A DNA stretch of 64,000 nucleotides from Lumbricus rubellus (Eukaryota; Annelida; Clitellata; Crassiclitellata; Lumbricidae): contig OX243811.1 in assembly GCA_945859605.1 (NCBI GenBank), positions 33,209,719 to 33,273,718 of the forward strand, written 5' to 3'. Under the pieces are notes generated by a model. It was not told the DNA's origin, did not search any database, and saw nothing but the letters and a program-made list of their open reading frames with translations. The translations under genes and the position numbers were made by a program. Shown piece after piece: positions 12,301 through 25,500 of the stretch; position 1 is the first letter of the stretch, and every line of letters starts with the position of its first letter.

Positions 12301-15300
12301 GGTTTGTGGCCTCTGCTTTTATCTTAGCTTGCATCATCAGCTCAGAAATTGGTTTTCTAAAAAAACACTAAAAACGACAATGAAATATCACTTGGTTAAA
12401 ACTTAGTCCTTCCCATACAGGTCTGCCTATCGGGCAACATGTTTATTGTTGCTTATGTTGCATAGATTTTTTTACTTGGATGGGTTGCAAACCCACCGCG
12501 AAACCCTCCTGAGGCGGAATTTTTAATGCGTTAATTATAATCAGCGTCAATGAGAACGCTTGTTACCTATGTTATTACCAGAATTTTTTTATTGTAAGGT
12601 TTGCTTTTTTCACAATGATCCTTTGTAAGTATTTAAGAAAGTGCTGTTCAAAGATTGCTATTATTTACTGAATACGCACAATCTCTCACATACATATGCT
12701 CATTGCTCACACATATAATACCGTACCTTTGATAATCTTTGAGCTTTATGGTGTATTGTGTAATATATTGTTTTATTGTCAATGATTTCTGTTTAGGCTG
12801 GATCTGTTATGCGGAAAAGGTTCACGGTTCATTTATTCTGCCGTACATCTCGACGACTAAGTCTCCGCAGCAGATGATGGGTTCGCTTGTCAAGAATTAC
12901 ATGGGTCGACAGCTCCAGCGAACGCCAGACCAAGTCTACCATGTGACGATCATGCCATGCTACGACAAGAAACTGGAAGCATCTCGCAAGGACTTCTACG
13001 ATGACATCCACAACACACGGGATGTCGACTGTGTCATCTCAACCGGTGAGAAACTGTCATCCGTTTGAAGTTGGTAATGACCACTTGATGAAATGCACTG
13101 TATCAATTATTACTGTTATAGTTAAATTTGTTACATGTGCATGGTCACATCGAAATGTGAATCTGAGGTGAGGATAGATAGTCAGCCGCTAGTAGAAGAT
13201 GAAGTTAGATATCGAAGTACTGAGTCACTTTTTGAGAGGAAAAGTGTATAATTATTTAGATAGGTAAAGCTTAACTAAATGTGGTTCTCATCAGTGCAGT
13301 CTCAGTCAAACTGGTATTACAGGATTTTTGGCTGTGGATGTAGCAGCAATCTTCCAACCAGACAAAACAATTGCTATGGGGTTACAGGTCTATATGATGG
13401 ATTGTTGGTTTGTCTTGACTCTCCGAGCCCTTTGACCTAGAGGTATTACAGAGTGGGTGATTAAATCAAGTTATATAAATTAAGTGTGCAACATACAACA
13501 CATTGTTTACCTCAAGTTGTTTTTGCCTAAACATGTGCTACTCTAGCAGTTTCAATCTAAGGTGGTGCATCCACTTGGATATGTTGCCCAGGCTACCTTA
13601 ACCTTTTGAACCTGACGCATCCCATCCCGGCACATTATACCTGGCACTCCTGGAGAATTTTCAACCGACAAATTCTTTCTTTGTATTTCTACTTTAAATG
13701 TTATAAACCCTTGTATTTTGATCCTTTTTGCAATGTGTGAAAGCACATGTAATGTATGAATTCTGTTTGATTCAATTTATTGTCCCAAACATCATACGTG
13801 TTGTGCAATTGTAAAATGATATTATTTTCCGATAGTTTCCTTTGAAAGTCTGTTGTGCTGTTTTGTCTTAAGGTGAACTTTATGAAATGATCGAGAAAGA
13901 AGGAATTCCTTTGCCAGACGTCAAAGATGATTTACTGAGTCCATCGTAAGTCTTGAACGTGTGATATTCAGTTTTGTTCTCAAGCTTGCAACCTGCGAAT
14001 TTCATCAGCGTGCCAAACCTCAATTCTTATCAAAGCACTGGATGACTTGTTAGAATTTAAATATATACTTCATTCATTCAGATGACTTGTATAATAGCGC
14101 CCTCCAACATACTTAGAGGTGCTGATTGACAGCGTGGACACTGGACAAACTACCAAAACCAATTCAGTGTAGGACCAGAAACAGCAAATCAGTACTTGAG
14201 AAGATGTAGAAGAAAAGAATGGTTAACAGTATCAGAGCAGCAGGCAAGTCAATGATAACAATTGCTGTATAACTCATGATGTGACAAGATGACATAAAGG
14301 GAAATATATAAGTATAAGTGTATTGCGAGTTTCTGTTCGTATGGCATCATACTTGTGCACTTCTTTTGAACTTTGGTGGATTGACAGACGTATGCTGATA
14401 GAGTTGAGTTGAGTCATGCTTTGTTTGATGCTGCTGTAGGTTTTTGGCCGAAGATGACGAGCTGTGGAGTCATGATGGAGGAGGATCAGGAGGATACCTC
14501 CATCACATTGCTCTCTTCGCTGCCAAAACTTTGTTTGCATGCGATCTCAACTCACTTGAATACAAGACTCTGAGGTGGGAGAGTGAAGAGTGCTAGAACT
14601 ATGCCTTTTATTATTATTACTCTTAAATAATTTGATCTTCTTCTGAATGTGAAGGCTACTGATATCTCCTTTTGCAAGTAGTGTTAATTTTACTCTTGAA
14701 GTAACAGGCTCTAACGAGGTAATTGTTTCTTTGCCTTCAAGCTCTGAACCAGCAATGGACAATTAATCTTATGATCCTGGCCAATGCATCACTCTTATGA
14801 CAATACTTGTCGTTTATTCACTGCTTCTGGCAGTACAACTCGCCCATTGTTGTTACACGCATGGTCAAATCATTGTAATTGATGTCTCCTCAGTACAGTG
14901 TTTTAGTTGTCACAAAGTTGAGGTGGTAAAAAAAAGTTGACAGAATAGCCACAGTGCACAAATTCATGTCAAATTCTAATGTTGTTCGTACAATGCAATT
15001 AAGATGAATGACACGGAACTGAGTTTTTTAAATTTAACTGTCAGTGTACCCGAATGTTTATTAACCTTTAGTCAACGACTCAACAGTAAGCACTGCTTGC
15101 CAGCCAGTGATGCATTGGAGTGCTCAGAAATCTTAAACCAAATCTTGAGTACGACCAGTTGTGAGATATTTCAGTTAAATACTGATCTCAACATTTTTCT
15201 TTGGGGAAAGGGTTAACCCTTCCCCCAACCAAAACACCGGCTTAGTAGAAGAATCAAATCCTTTTAGTTGAATTGCTAATTAAGTTTGGCATTGAACTGA

Positions 15301-16374
15301 CCAGTGATTAGTTACTTTCAGTTTCACTGATATATATAATTAGGTATTATTATTATTGCTACTGATGTATGTTTGTAGCTGGTCATATGAATTACATGTT
15401 TAGAAATGTCATAGCGTAGATGTTAGTGTTAACTGTTATTTATTCTTGTTCGTTAGAATTAGTGGCTAGCTATTTCTGTTAGAGGTCATCAATGTCAGTT
15501 ACTATACTTTTTTTTATCTTTAATTAACTCTAATTTTAGAAATCAGGATTTCCAGGAGGTTATTATCGAGAAGGATGGAGAACCAGTTCTGCGATTTGCT
15601 CTTGCGTATGGATTCCGTAACATTCAGAACATCGTTCAGAAGGTGAAGCGTGGGAAGCTTACGTATGATTTCGTTGAGATCATGGCTTGTCCATCTGGTG
15701 GGTCTTCCATATTTCTCTCATGTCTATTAGAAACAGTTGTGTGGATAATAGAGTTAGACGTTTGCATTACTGTATTTGTAATTTAACATTTACATGTTAT
15801 ATAGCACCCAGTGGCAATGCCACCATAGGTTGGGGCAGGTCATTTGAGGCATTGAACGCCATAGTGGCGTAACCCAATTGAACCTAATTTACGTTTGCTT
15901 AGTATGGTTTACCTTTAATTACTACATCTTTCAAATAAAAATAAATATTGTCAATTAATCGGATCAAATCCGGAATCTGAAAAAAGTAGGTCAACTATCT
16001 TAAATCGAAAATTGTCCAAAAACTGCCAACCGTTCACGCTCTTGTTGCTTGTTGATCATGGTAATTTTAATAATTATCGTAAATAATGCCGGTTACTTTT
16101 GGTTAATAATTTAAGTGCTGTTGTTAATAATTCAGGTTGTTTGAATGGTGGTGGTCAGTTGCGTCCAGTTGGTGATGAAACGGTGAAAGAAGTCCTGGAG
16201 AAAGTCAAAGCGGCGTACAACTTGGTCAGCACGAGAGAACCAACGGAAAATCCGGCAGTTGAGAAACTGTATTCGAATTGGCTGGGCGGTCACGACTCGG
16301 AAATTGCAAAGAAACTGCTACACACACAGTATCATGAAATAGAAAAACTACCGACTACTCTAACAAAGTGGTGA
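9391..16374 (+). CDS. CIAO3: Cytosolic Fe-S assembly component 3 (NARFL/IOP1, hydrogenase-like)
   Basis: Ten coding exons: 9391-9456, 10018-10098, 10994-11143, 11517-11631, 12167-12301, 12797-13045, 13873-13945, 14440-14574, 15540-15697 and 16136-16374. The total is 1401 nt, 466 aa; the human protein is 476 aa. All junctions are GT-AG and in phase. The family is related to Fe-only hydrogenases. With CIAO1, MMS19 and CIAO2B it forms the cytosolic complex that inserts Fe4S4 clusters into client proteins. The N-terminus, [18 protein letters not shown], is nearly identical to human. Cluster ligands are intact: Cys24 plus CLACSGC (Cys64, 67, 70) for the N-terminal cluster. Cys181 (ACPGW), Cys237 (MPCYDKK), and Cys385 and Cys389 ([12 protein letters not shown]) serve the second cluster. 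It ends in a conserved tryptophan (TLTKW) that matches the C-terminal Trp used as a targeting signal in this pathway. The acceptor of exon 4 (AAAAG|AGG) is the least certain. Introns carry a LINE fragment only. Confidence 0.96.
14066..14130 (-). mobile_element. LINE 3'-end fragment
   Basis: Read on the - strand, a worn hairpin of the GAGCGCCTC type is followed by TATA and a GAATGAATGA tail (+ strand ATTCATTCA at 14073). It lies in a CIAO3 intron and is a short remnant of the family seen complete at its 3' end at 47390-47455. Confidence 0.5.
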
Positions 16375-17517
16375 AATGAATTGGACCAATTAAATTCTGT
16401 GTTCACACTTGTTGAGGATTAGCTTGTCCAGGTCTGGTTAGCTGTTGATTGAAGTGTGATATGTTGATGATGCTTTATTTATATTCATTCATTCAACGGA
16501 CTTATTTAGAGCCCCTTCAATAAAACTACTCAGTTTTGCTCCCAGCTCAGCCATGGCGCAAGAAAAGAAGATCTGTGATTTATGAAAAGAAGTATTATGC
16601 TGGTCCTTGCAGTTTTATTTAGATGGATCCATGGACTACAGATTTGGGCCAGAATGCGGAGGTTATGGCGGATAAAAGAAGGATGACCTATAAAAGCAGA
16701 TCTGTGTAGCGGCTGTAGCCTAAAAAGATTTCAATCAATATTCATATTTAAGAAACATCATGGCGCTTCGGTTGACTCAATGAAAAACAAGAGATGAGAA
16801 ATTATAGTGGTATTTTGGGTTTGATGCATAATGTACGGAATGCAGTGGAACTGTGTGTGATAATTATTGTGTTACATTCTGTCGTGATTTGAACAATTAA
16901 TTATTTGCAATCGATGAAGTAAAATGAATGAGTTGTAACATTAATCGATTGGAAATGTTTAGCTTAGTATATATCGAAGGCAATGTGAAACGGTACATGG
17001 TTGGCCTTAAGCAATCAAAAGTATATTGCTACTTGTTTTGGTGAAAGAATAAAAGAAAAGTTATTGTTGAAAGCATGTTCCCATTTTATACGAATTTCTC
17101 TATTGGCCATGTATGAAGTGATTTTCTTCAAGATATTAAAATGCAGTTTGCATATAGATAGGCCTATTAATTCCGTACTAGCATTGAGCTACTGCACACA
17201 CTACCTGCATCAGCCAAAGAGAAGCTTTGAAGTAAATGTATGATTATAGTAGAGGGTACACAGCATGGCAACTTTTTCTCTGACCAAAAATTGACCAAAC
17301 TTCGTTGGTGACTCAGCCATTTATGCGCTCAAAATCTCGCGTCCTACCTTCGGCCACTCATTCGTCCCTCGCGTCTCCGCCCATGCCTGCTCCACCTCCA
17401 AAGTCCTCCATCAATTAATATTCTTGCAGTTGTTTCATTGTAATTAGGCCTAGTCGTTATCATTATTAAGGTATAGGGCCTAATGCTTGATCGTCCGAAA
17501 TCACACGTCCACGTGAC
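16375..17517. other. CIAO3 3' flank with a LINE remnant
   Basis: At 16485-16610 the - strand carries the 3' end of the window's LINE family: GCTGAGCTGGGAGC, a hairpin and a GAATGAATGA tail. The rest shows no gene. The 80-codon ORF at 17001 has no family resemblance and no splice support. Confidence 0.45.
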
Positions 17518-17983
17518 AGCTAGTGCATGGGTGCCCGCACATAGGGGCAAGGGGGGCACTTGCCCCCCCCCCCTGGAAAAGTGAAACTTATTTTTCTAAC
17601 TGCTACTTTTGAGTTTTTAACAATTTTCTTCGCATTAAAACACTCTTGATACGAATGATACACACAGTGAAAGTCATAAATATACGTTTAGAAATCTCTA
17701 TAGAAATAAATATTTATAGTGCCCTTCATGGACCTACTTTTTAGCATCAACTTTTGGATTTACAAAAAATCGCACTTAGGTCTTAGGAAACTATTCATAT
17801 TAAAATTTACACATAAAATGACACTGAGAAATTTGCATTAAGAAACCTCTTTGAAAAATACCCGTGTTTTTAATTACCAGGGCTGTATTTTTCATGCTTT
17901 TGGCACTGAAAAATTCAACCATGACCATCGCAAAATTTTTGCCCCCTCCTGCAAAATTTTCTGCGGGCGCCCATGAGCTAGTG
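17518..17983. mobile_element. hAT-like miniature element with 8-bp target duplication
   Basis: The body (17526-17975, 450 bp) starts CATGGGTGCCCGCA and ends TGCGGGCGCCCATG (13 of 14 matching as an inverted repeat). The perfect 8-bp duplication AGCTAGTG flanks it at 17518-17525 and 17976-17983. A poly-C run sits just inside the left end. There is no coding sequence. Confidence 0.85.
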
Positions 17984-18147
17984 GACCACTCCCCGCTTCA
18001 GAAGAGAGTAGGCATATAGAAATACGAGTTTTGTTGTCGTACTCGACGCACCGGTGTCGCCACGCTTCACTTTTTTAACCAAAAAAATTCCGTGAGTTTC
18101 CAATGATATTAAATTTTAATCTATGTTGATTCCATGCCGACGACAAG

Positions 18148-21110
18148 ATGGCCGATGCCCGTGGAGTTGGTGATGGTGACTCTCAAAGAAACGATTCGGT
18201 TATATCCACTGTCAAGGTTACTGCTTATGTGTTTTTCCTGAGAGTAGTTAGTCTGATCGTAAAGTATAATAACCACACTTACTAAATATATATTGCTTGT
18301 GTTTTTGGCGTGATAGCGAACGTTTAGTGACTGGGCGATAATAAAGTAAATATATTCTTTAATGTAACCAGTTGCAAAACAGCACTCTGGTGAACAAGTA
18401 TCACATATAAAAATTCACATAATTTTATGACATCAAAAACTATCAACAAACAAAGTAATTAGTATGTATAAAACATTCTAGCTACAAATGTTTTCTTCAT
18501 CTGATTGCCTGCTCTGGGTAACGGTTGTAGGACATTATCCCCCCTGGACATTATCCCCCCCGGACACTATCCCCCCGGACATTATCCCCCCCGGACATTA
18601 TCCCCCCCGAAGTAGGACATTATCCCCCCAGTCTATTACCTAAAAATTATTGACGCTAATAAGTCCACGAAGTTCAAATCACGTTAACAAACCTTTGACT
18701 GTATACGATTCCTATTCGTTCATTCATCTAATGACGACCCTAACACTAACCCTAACCGACCCTCACGACGCTTACACTGACCCTAACCGACCCTCACGAC
18801 ACTTACACTGACCCTAACCGACCCTCACACTGACCCTAACCGACCCTCACGACACTTACACTGACCCTAACCGACCCTCACACTGACCCTAACCGACCCT
18901 CACGACGCTTATCCTGACCCTAACCGACCCTCACGACGCTTACCCTGATTTGTACATGAAGGGGGGATAATGTCCGGGGGGATAATGTCCTACGAAAAAC
19001 CGAGGGGGATAATGTCCGGGGGGGATAATGTCCGGGGGGGATAGTGTCCGGGGGGGATAGTGTCCAGGGGGGATAATGTCCGTTTACCCTGGGTAACACC
19101 CGGTCATGGTGTCTGGGGCGCAAGTTATGACCCGTTTGCTTCGCTGGGAGGGGGGGAAACTCGTGGAGGACATGGCCTGGTTGTGCCAGAACCGCCGGAA
19201 TGAAACGCTTGGTATTGTATCTCTACATTTATATAGCGCCTCTCACAGTGTGCACCAATCAGAAGCTTTCCTAATGCATTAGATTAGGAGAGAAAAAGCA
19301 GTTTTGAGACAACGAAAAGAGGCACTTGGCCCACCAGAAGAAGGAACGCGTAGAAGGATGCTTGTTCTACAGTGCAGGTTCAATGAGAGCAAAGGCTGGC
19401 GTTTTAGCCATGGTGGTCCTAGTTCGGGGATTAGCCAGTCAAAGGAGTGAAGCGGGCGAAGAGAAGTGGCCGAGGTTGGCAGACGGATGCTCAAGGTCAC
19501 ATAGATACTTGGGAGCTTGGCCAGTATAAGACCGGTAAATATAGTGCTTAAAACTAAAAAAAATTAGGTTGCAACTGGTTTTGTGATGACAGGTCACAAA
19601 TGTCCCGATCTGGTTGGGAAAAAAACAGCACCATAGTTTATATTGTGGTTCATTTCGTAAAGCTAGACTTATTGCACAGTGCCACCTCATAAGCAAATTT
19701 GTGTTTTAGGGTTCCGATTCTATAAATGGTATTCATACAGATATCGCCTGCACCCGTTTCAGCAACATGCTTTTCATCATCATTACGCAGATTGAAAAAT
19801 TTGGAACTATGGTAAGCGTACGGAGTTTTTCTTACTTCTTACCAGAGTCAACAGAAGGCAATTTTTTTGATTTTTATGTGAAGTTTTGTTTAAGTGACTT
19901 GCCATCAAAGTCCCTCGATGTCAAACTATAGTAGGTGTACTTGCAGCGTGAAACCTTTACCTGCAGCTGCTAACATTTCAATTAACATTTTGTCTTAAAT
20001 ATTTACATTAATGGGCACAAAACCAAACAATGTTTTCAATTGATCAGCATTGTCTTGAGAGAGTAATTTAACATTAAAATACATGGACATTTTTTATTAT
20101 GTGAATTTTTGTCCTATCTGTTTTCACTTTTCACTTGCAGTGTTTTGCACTGTAAAGTACACACAGGTGCAGCCTTGAATGGCCGTATGAAAAGAATTTT
20201 ATAGGATTTTTATTTGATATTTTTTAAGCAGATTAGAAGTTTGTAATAAAAGGAAGGATTTCCTTTCGTTTGCTTCTATTAGATCCATGTGAGTCGAGAT
20301 GTCGTTCTCGAGGAATCTGCTGGCGTTCCGACGTTTACAACTCGAATAGTCCTTGGGGAGGATGAGGCAAGTAATGGCTCCTCCCATAGATAAAAGCGGT
20401 GTAGGAAATTAGTGAACATTGCCTTGTTCCTCAATTAGGCTAGAAAGATTAGAAACACTTGGAAACCTTACTGTAATTAATAATAATATTACACAATGGT
20501 GCAATAATCTAGTGTTTATCTGAGAAGTCAGTGGTTTTAATTTTGACTTTAAGACATAATCATTTCAAGATCTTTCTTCCACTTGTGTCCTAATGTATTG
20601 GACTTTAAAGCAAGTGTATGACCGGTATACTGTCCAAGGGAAGACAAGCGTGACGACGAGGGTTGACCACTTGTTGCCATATGCCAAGGCTAAGAAAATG
20701 AAGATGTTAACATTTATTACCACTGTTACAAGTGGCCGGCTCAAGGCTGGAATGTAGTGAAGGAACTTATTGTTTTCTATGACTTGTGTTCATTTGTTGT
20801 AAGCAGGAGTCTCATAAGGAAATTTTCGCATAACCTTCCAAATGCTGCATCGTCACTAGAACACATTGTTTTTCCTTAAAATATGAATATCTCAGAGTCC
20901 CTTAAAAACAAATATTTAAATAAATAAATGTGAAATTGTAACACGAATTTGTCAAATTGGTTTCAGGAAATTCTCAGCATAGTCGCACGAAATCTGGCTT
21001 CCTACATCAGTGAACCAAAGCCAATACTATTTGCTCTCGCTCTCCAGGACAAATCTCCGTCAGCAGTTAAAGAATTGGCAGCACTGATGCTAAAACACAA
21101 GTGCTGGTGA
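18148..21110 (+). CDS. PSMG3: Proteasome assembly chaperone 3
   Basis: Four coding exons: 18148-18216, 19710-19811, 20283-20366 and 20967-21110. The total is 399 nt, 132 aa; the human protein is 122 aa. PSMG3 pairs with PSMG4 and helps build the alpha ring of the 20S proteasome in the cytosol. Matching blocks are TDIACTRFSNMLFIIITQ, TRIVLGEDEEILSIVARNL and a C-terminus ending in CW (human ends VCQVW). The first exon is family-variable; I chose the ATG at 18148 because it is in frame with exon 2. An upstream ATG at 18134 is in another frame and would act as an overlapping upstream ORF. Intron 3 begins GAG|GCAAGT, so it is a GC-AG intron. Intron 1 holds a foldback transposon. A polyadenylation signal AATAAA lies at 21143-21148. 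The gene converges on VPS72. Confidence 0.88.
18514..19097. mobile_element. Foldback (TU-like) transposon A with tandem-repeat arms
   Basis: The body (18523-19088, 566 bp) is flanked by a 9-bp direct repeat, CTGGGTAAC, at 18514-18522 and 19089-19097. The left arm has about six copies of GGACATTATCCCCCC. The right arm has about seven copies of the same unit inverted. Both ends start GGT and then, after a few bases, GGACATTATCC. The centre holds a separate telomere-like tandem array. There is no coding sequence. Foldback elements with tandem-repeat arms and ~8-bp duplications are known from sea urchin (TU) and Drosophila (FB); relation to these is inferred from architecture. Confidence 0.8.
18735..18950. 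repeat. Telomere-like minisatellite inside foldback A
   Basis: Units of about 31 bp built from ACCCTAACCGACCCTCACGA and CGCTTACACTG alternate with a shorter ~22-bp version. CCCTAAC equals the metazoan telomere hexamer plus one base, but the interspersed GACCCTCACGACGCTT shows this is a minisatellite rather than true telomeric repeat. Confidence 0.8.
19218..19275 (-). mobile_element. LINE 3'-end fragment
   Basis: The + strand reads TTTATATAGCGCCTCTCACAG followed by a diverged partner arm. It is the same 3' hairpin as other LINE ends in this window, heavily worn. It lies in PSMG3 intron 1. Confidence 0.4.
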
Positions 21111-22565
21111 CATTATAAAGCAAGCGAGGACAGTTGGAAATGAATAAACAGTGGCAAACACAAAGAACATTGCAAGAATTGTTTGCATTCTGAAGTCGGA
21201 TTATTGAATAATGTGGAAGTTCATTCTCCTGTCAGATGAGAGTATTTCAGACTATAAACCCACGTTCTACTGTTGATACGAGTCTAAACATTGCTACATG
21301 GAACCGTTTCAATGTGTATAGTTTGTTTAATGTTTGTGTTGTGAATTTTCATTGTGTCTTCTTAACAGAAATCACACAAATATCCTGGGAAATTGAGTTT
21401 ATAATACCAAAACATTATTTATTTATTTCTCACATTTGTTATAGCACCCCTTCAATCTTTTCACTCAGAGGTGCTCGAATATATAGCTCTCTTGTAATCG
21501 CATTACTTTGAGAACAGCTAGAGACTTGTCTGTCCTGGGTGACAGTATATAAAGCATGCTTGAGTTTGACAATCTTGGAAGAAAATCTCCAGCGATAAAT
21601 TGCCAATGCTGCCCATTCATTGAGATGAATGCAGCCTTCAGGTTTATGTGGCCAGTCCTCAATGGTTGTCACTTGTGCCGGGTTATGTTTTACAGGGGAA
21701 ACTCCATAATGCTGTGGACTTGCATGGAGTAAATCCATTCTTGCTTCCATGTCCTATACTCCAGGAGCAGCTGGATTCTTGTCTGCAGCGAGTTATAGGA
21801 TGAGATGTGGAGTGGGATATGAAATTCAGATCTTATAGATGTACTCCCTTCCTAGTTACTGCGATTTTACATGTGCATCATTCTTTGTCTCAAGCATCAA
21901 GTGAGCCTGGAAATTATTCATCAATCGGCTAAAACTAGCACTGCGCAAATACTGAATCCTATAGAGGCCCTTTAACTTCAAATGATAAAAAATGCCTTTC
22001 CAATATGTTACACTTGATACACATGAATTCAAATTAAAAACGGTTTGCATCGTTTGTGGCTGGGCCATTGACTGTTATTTAACATAACCAGAAGTTTGAT
22101 ATCATGAGTTTCATTTTCTGAAGTTACACTGTATTTCAAAGCCTTCATCGAGTAACCAGGAATGTAGGTATGTCCATCAATCTAGGTTAGGCAAGGCAAC
22201 TGCTAGTGTAAACCTCTCAGTCTTCCAAAACATGGATCACAGTAGTCCGGCTGATTATTGGAAGCAAAAAAATAACAGCAGCCCAGTAGCTGGACAGAGG
22301 TGTTAACAAAATATCCCTTGCGTCAATTGTGCAAAGAATCACACACTTGTGCAACTAGAAACCTTGCAACAGTTTGTTCATAATATAACATTTAATCGAC
22401 AGATACTGTCATGCAAACATACCAAAGCTGGCTGCATATAGATGCAGAACAGTCTCACCCTGGGCAGTCTATTCCAAGAGCGCACACCTGACTAATAACA
22501 TTGAAGGTGGTGCTATAGAAATCTCTGTATTGAAAAACAATCAGTCTTTGAAAGTGGTCTTGCAG
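21111..22565. other. Convergent intergenic region PSMG3 / VPS72
   Basis: Contains the PSMG3 polyadenylation signal at 21143. A worn LINE 3' end in - orientation lies near 21410-21480 (TTATTTATTT tail, GCACC..GAGGTGC hairpin). The 103-codon - strand ORF at 21439-21750 overlaps this LINE end and matches no family I recognise. Nothing else is seen. Confidence 0.35.
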
Positions 22566-25500
22566 TTACAAGGCTGGTGTTAGTTGAGCCCTGGAGCGTC
22601 GCTTGTTGCCTTCAAGCGATGCATCAGCCGCCTGTTTTTCTGCAGACAACGTATCGAGTCGCTGCTGATACGCTTCTCGCAACAGTTTGAACGCTTTTAT
22701 GTTGGCGTACGGCGAGCGTGTTACGGGATCGAAGTATTTGGCTGGTAGTCCCGTTATAGGGCACTGATACTTGGCGGCTGGCTGTTGTGGCTTCTTGCGC
22801 GGAAAGTATTTATGAAACAGTCTTTCGTCGGTGAAGGTTATAAAGTTTCGCGAGCAATTCTCAGTGGGACGAGGTTTTCCATCGCTGCAAAATATCAAAT
22901 ATAAACCAACTTTTAAACAACATATTTTGTAGATTTATAGTTACCGATATAATTATTGCTCTGGGACAAAGAAATTTCAGATTTCAGAAGCAAACAATGT
23001 GAGATAAAAATTGCAGAATGATTACTTTGTAAAATTCTCTATTTACACAGTCACTATGTACATATGTGTATCTTCGCAGGCATCCATATAGCGCTTCTCT
23101 AATCGGTCAAAACCAAAGTATCATGGACTGGTGTATACAGTATCAGGTATCTCCCAACAGCACAGCAAAAGCCAACTTCATATACAACATTAACACTTTA
23201 AGAACAAAATTGTAGTAAAAGTGACTGGCAAATCAATGCAACTGCTCGATATTTAAAGTGTTAAAAGTGGATAGATTCAGTTTAGCAAAATTTACATGTG
23301 TGATGCCTAACTGATATTAGTCATTAGCATTCGCTTAATGACAAGAAAGTAACAAATTTAGAAGGAAAAAACCGTGTGGTGCAAGATGAAACTCTATATA
23401 CTAACCAATCCATAGCCTCGCCATCTACATTAATTTCTGCCTCTGCCACTTCCTCCACCAGTGGAACAGTCACAGAATGGTATCGGATGACTGGTCCAGA
23501 ATAAGTTTGCCGATGAATGCGGGCCTTCTTCTTCTCAAGCTCCATTTTTTGGTATATTTCTAAAAAAGGAAGTCAGTTTAGTCCAAGAATCCTTACATAT
23601 GTTCCTAACAATCAGGACAGTGAAATTCAATAACACAGTTTCTCCTTCTCGACAACATGAACATCACACAAGCCGCTTCAAATGGAAAGCTCTGACATTT
23701 TAAGGTAGAATATTCTAGTAATTAACAATAAATTAGCTAAGCTCACGATGTACAGAATTAGTTGCTCCGTTAACTCACCGAGAGATCGCATGTTTATTTC
23801 TTCCGTAATTTTCGCCTCCGCAAGAAGTTCCTCTTGCGTGAGTCGCCGCACTTCAGCAACTTTCTTTTTCTCGGCAATCTGCCGCAACAACTCCGCCTTC
23901 GCCTCTCGTTCTCTGATGCAATCTTCGGTGCTTCTCGATTTCTCTGCAGTTGACTTTCGTAACGCTTTCTTCTCTGCACGAATTAAGATCAAAAATAACT
24001 TGTCTTTGAAGACAACTCCAGTAAACATCTTACCATTTTTGTCACAGCGAAAATGAAAACCAATATAAAATTTGCTGTCAGCAAACGGGACAAATTAATT
24101 ACAGAACCTGTAACACTTAACCCTTAATGCCGAAGGGTATAGGATTTCCCATACATTTTACTACACTCTTGGCATCAAAGGGTTAACATCATAAACATCA
24201 TCGAAAGTAATGAATCCCAGCAGCCGCCAACTTTCTTAACACATTGACCGCCACGACTATTATTACCGCTACGCCAAGCCAAAGACGCGAAATTATCAGC
24301 ATATGAGATTCATGAAAAAATTAATATTTTCACACCGGTTCCACCTCACCACCACCTTAGATGCATCCCACCAACCAAACCTTCCCCATCACCCACCTCA
24401 CCCCTCACCCATTCCTGCCCCATCACCTAACCTCCCCACCCCACCTAACCCCACCTCGCCCGCATACAGCCCCACCGGACGGGAGCAAAGTTTAGTTATT
24501 CTTCCAACTATCCGTCTCACTTTGCCCCCAACCGGACCACTCGATTCTTCAACAGTCCAACCCAACCCCACCTCCACCCAAAGTCCAGTCCCACCCCTTT
24601 CCCCACACCTCCACACCTATAAGATGCACAACATGACTTGTGAAATTCATGAAAAAGATGCCAATTTGGTTTCATACCGGTCCCATTACGCGACCATCAT
24701 GGACGCATCCACCAAACCCCAACTCTACCCCACCTCGCACCACCGTCCCACCCCATCCCGCATTACCCCGCCCCACCCCATCCCGTCCCCAAACATCTCC
24801 TCCGTCTGGATTAAATTTTGGTGTATGGACCAACCTCCCCCACTTTGCCCCACCCGACCCACTCCAATCATATACCCCAACCGTCTATTGCCACCCTACC
24901 CCAACTCTAGCCCACCCACCCCACCATTTTTCAACCCCACCTCGCCTCATCCCCAAAATGCTAAACTTACAAAAATCACTGAAATTAATTTTTAACTTTA
25001 TTTTCACCATTTCCCCACCGGCCCCACCCCACAAATCCTCACCCCATCCCCGGCCACTCTACCTCACTCAACCCCAACTCTATGGGGAAAAGGCGGAAAA
25101 TTATTTTCCCCATTCTAGATGTATTATTGAAAGGCCTGATGACCAAATAACAATGGTACCCTGAAGGACGAGTTATCTCGTCCCTGGCGTGTGCGTAATC
25201 TTTTGAAGGACGAATTATCTCGTCCTTGGCGGCCAACGTGTTAATAGCGGAGTGGCAATAGCCACAATAGCAGAGTTTCTAAAAGGCCAACAAAACCAAT
25301 AATAATTGGTTTAACATTGGATTTCTACAACTGATTAGGGCTTACTACCCATAGTAGCCAGATACTCTGCTAATAACTGAAGAGTCAAGAATGAAAAATC
25401 AATGTTACTGACCTACATTCAAATCAAGCATAGGAGATTTTGTGATAGGAGATTTTGTGATGGACTTGTGTTTCTCAGGCTTTGGCGGCTTTGGAGTTAC

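Noticed and set aside
18735..18950. Interstitial telomere or chromosome-end fusion
   Set aside because: CCCTAAC words are separated by constant non-telomeric sequence and sit inside a transposon, so this is a minisatellite.
24303..25164. Two long proline-rich open frames (230 and 174 codons) on the + strand
   Set aside because: They lie in overlapping frames of a C-rich low-complexity stretch inside a TTAA-flanked element in a VPS72 intron, with no domain, no splice context and stop-poor composition as the cause.
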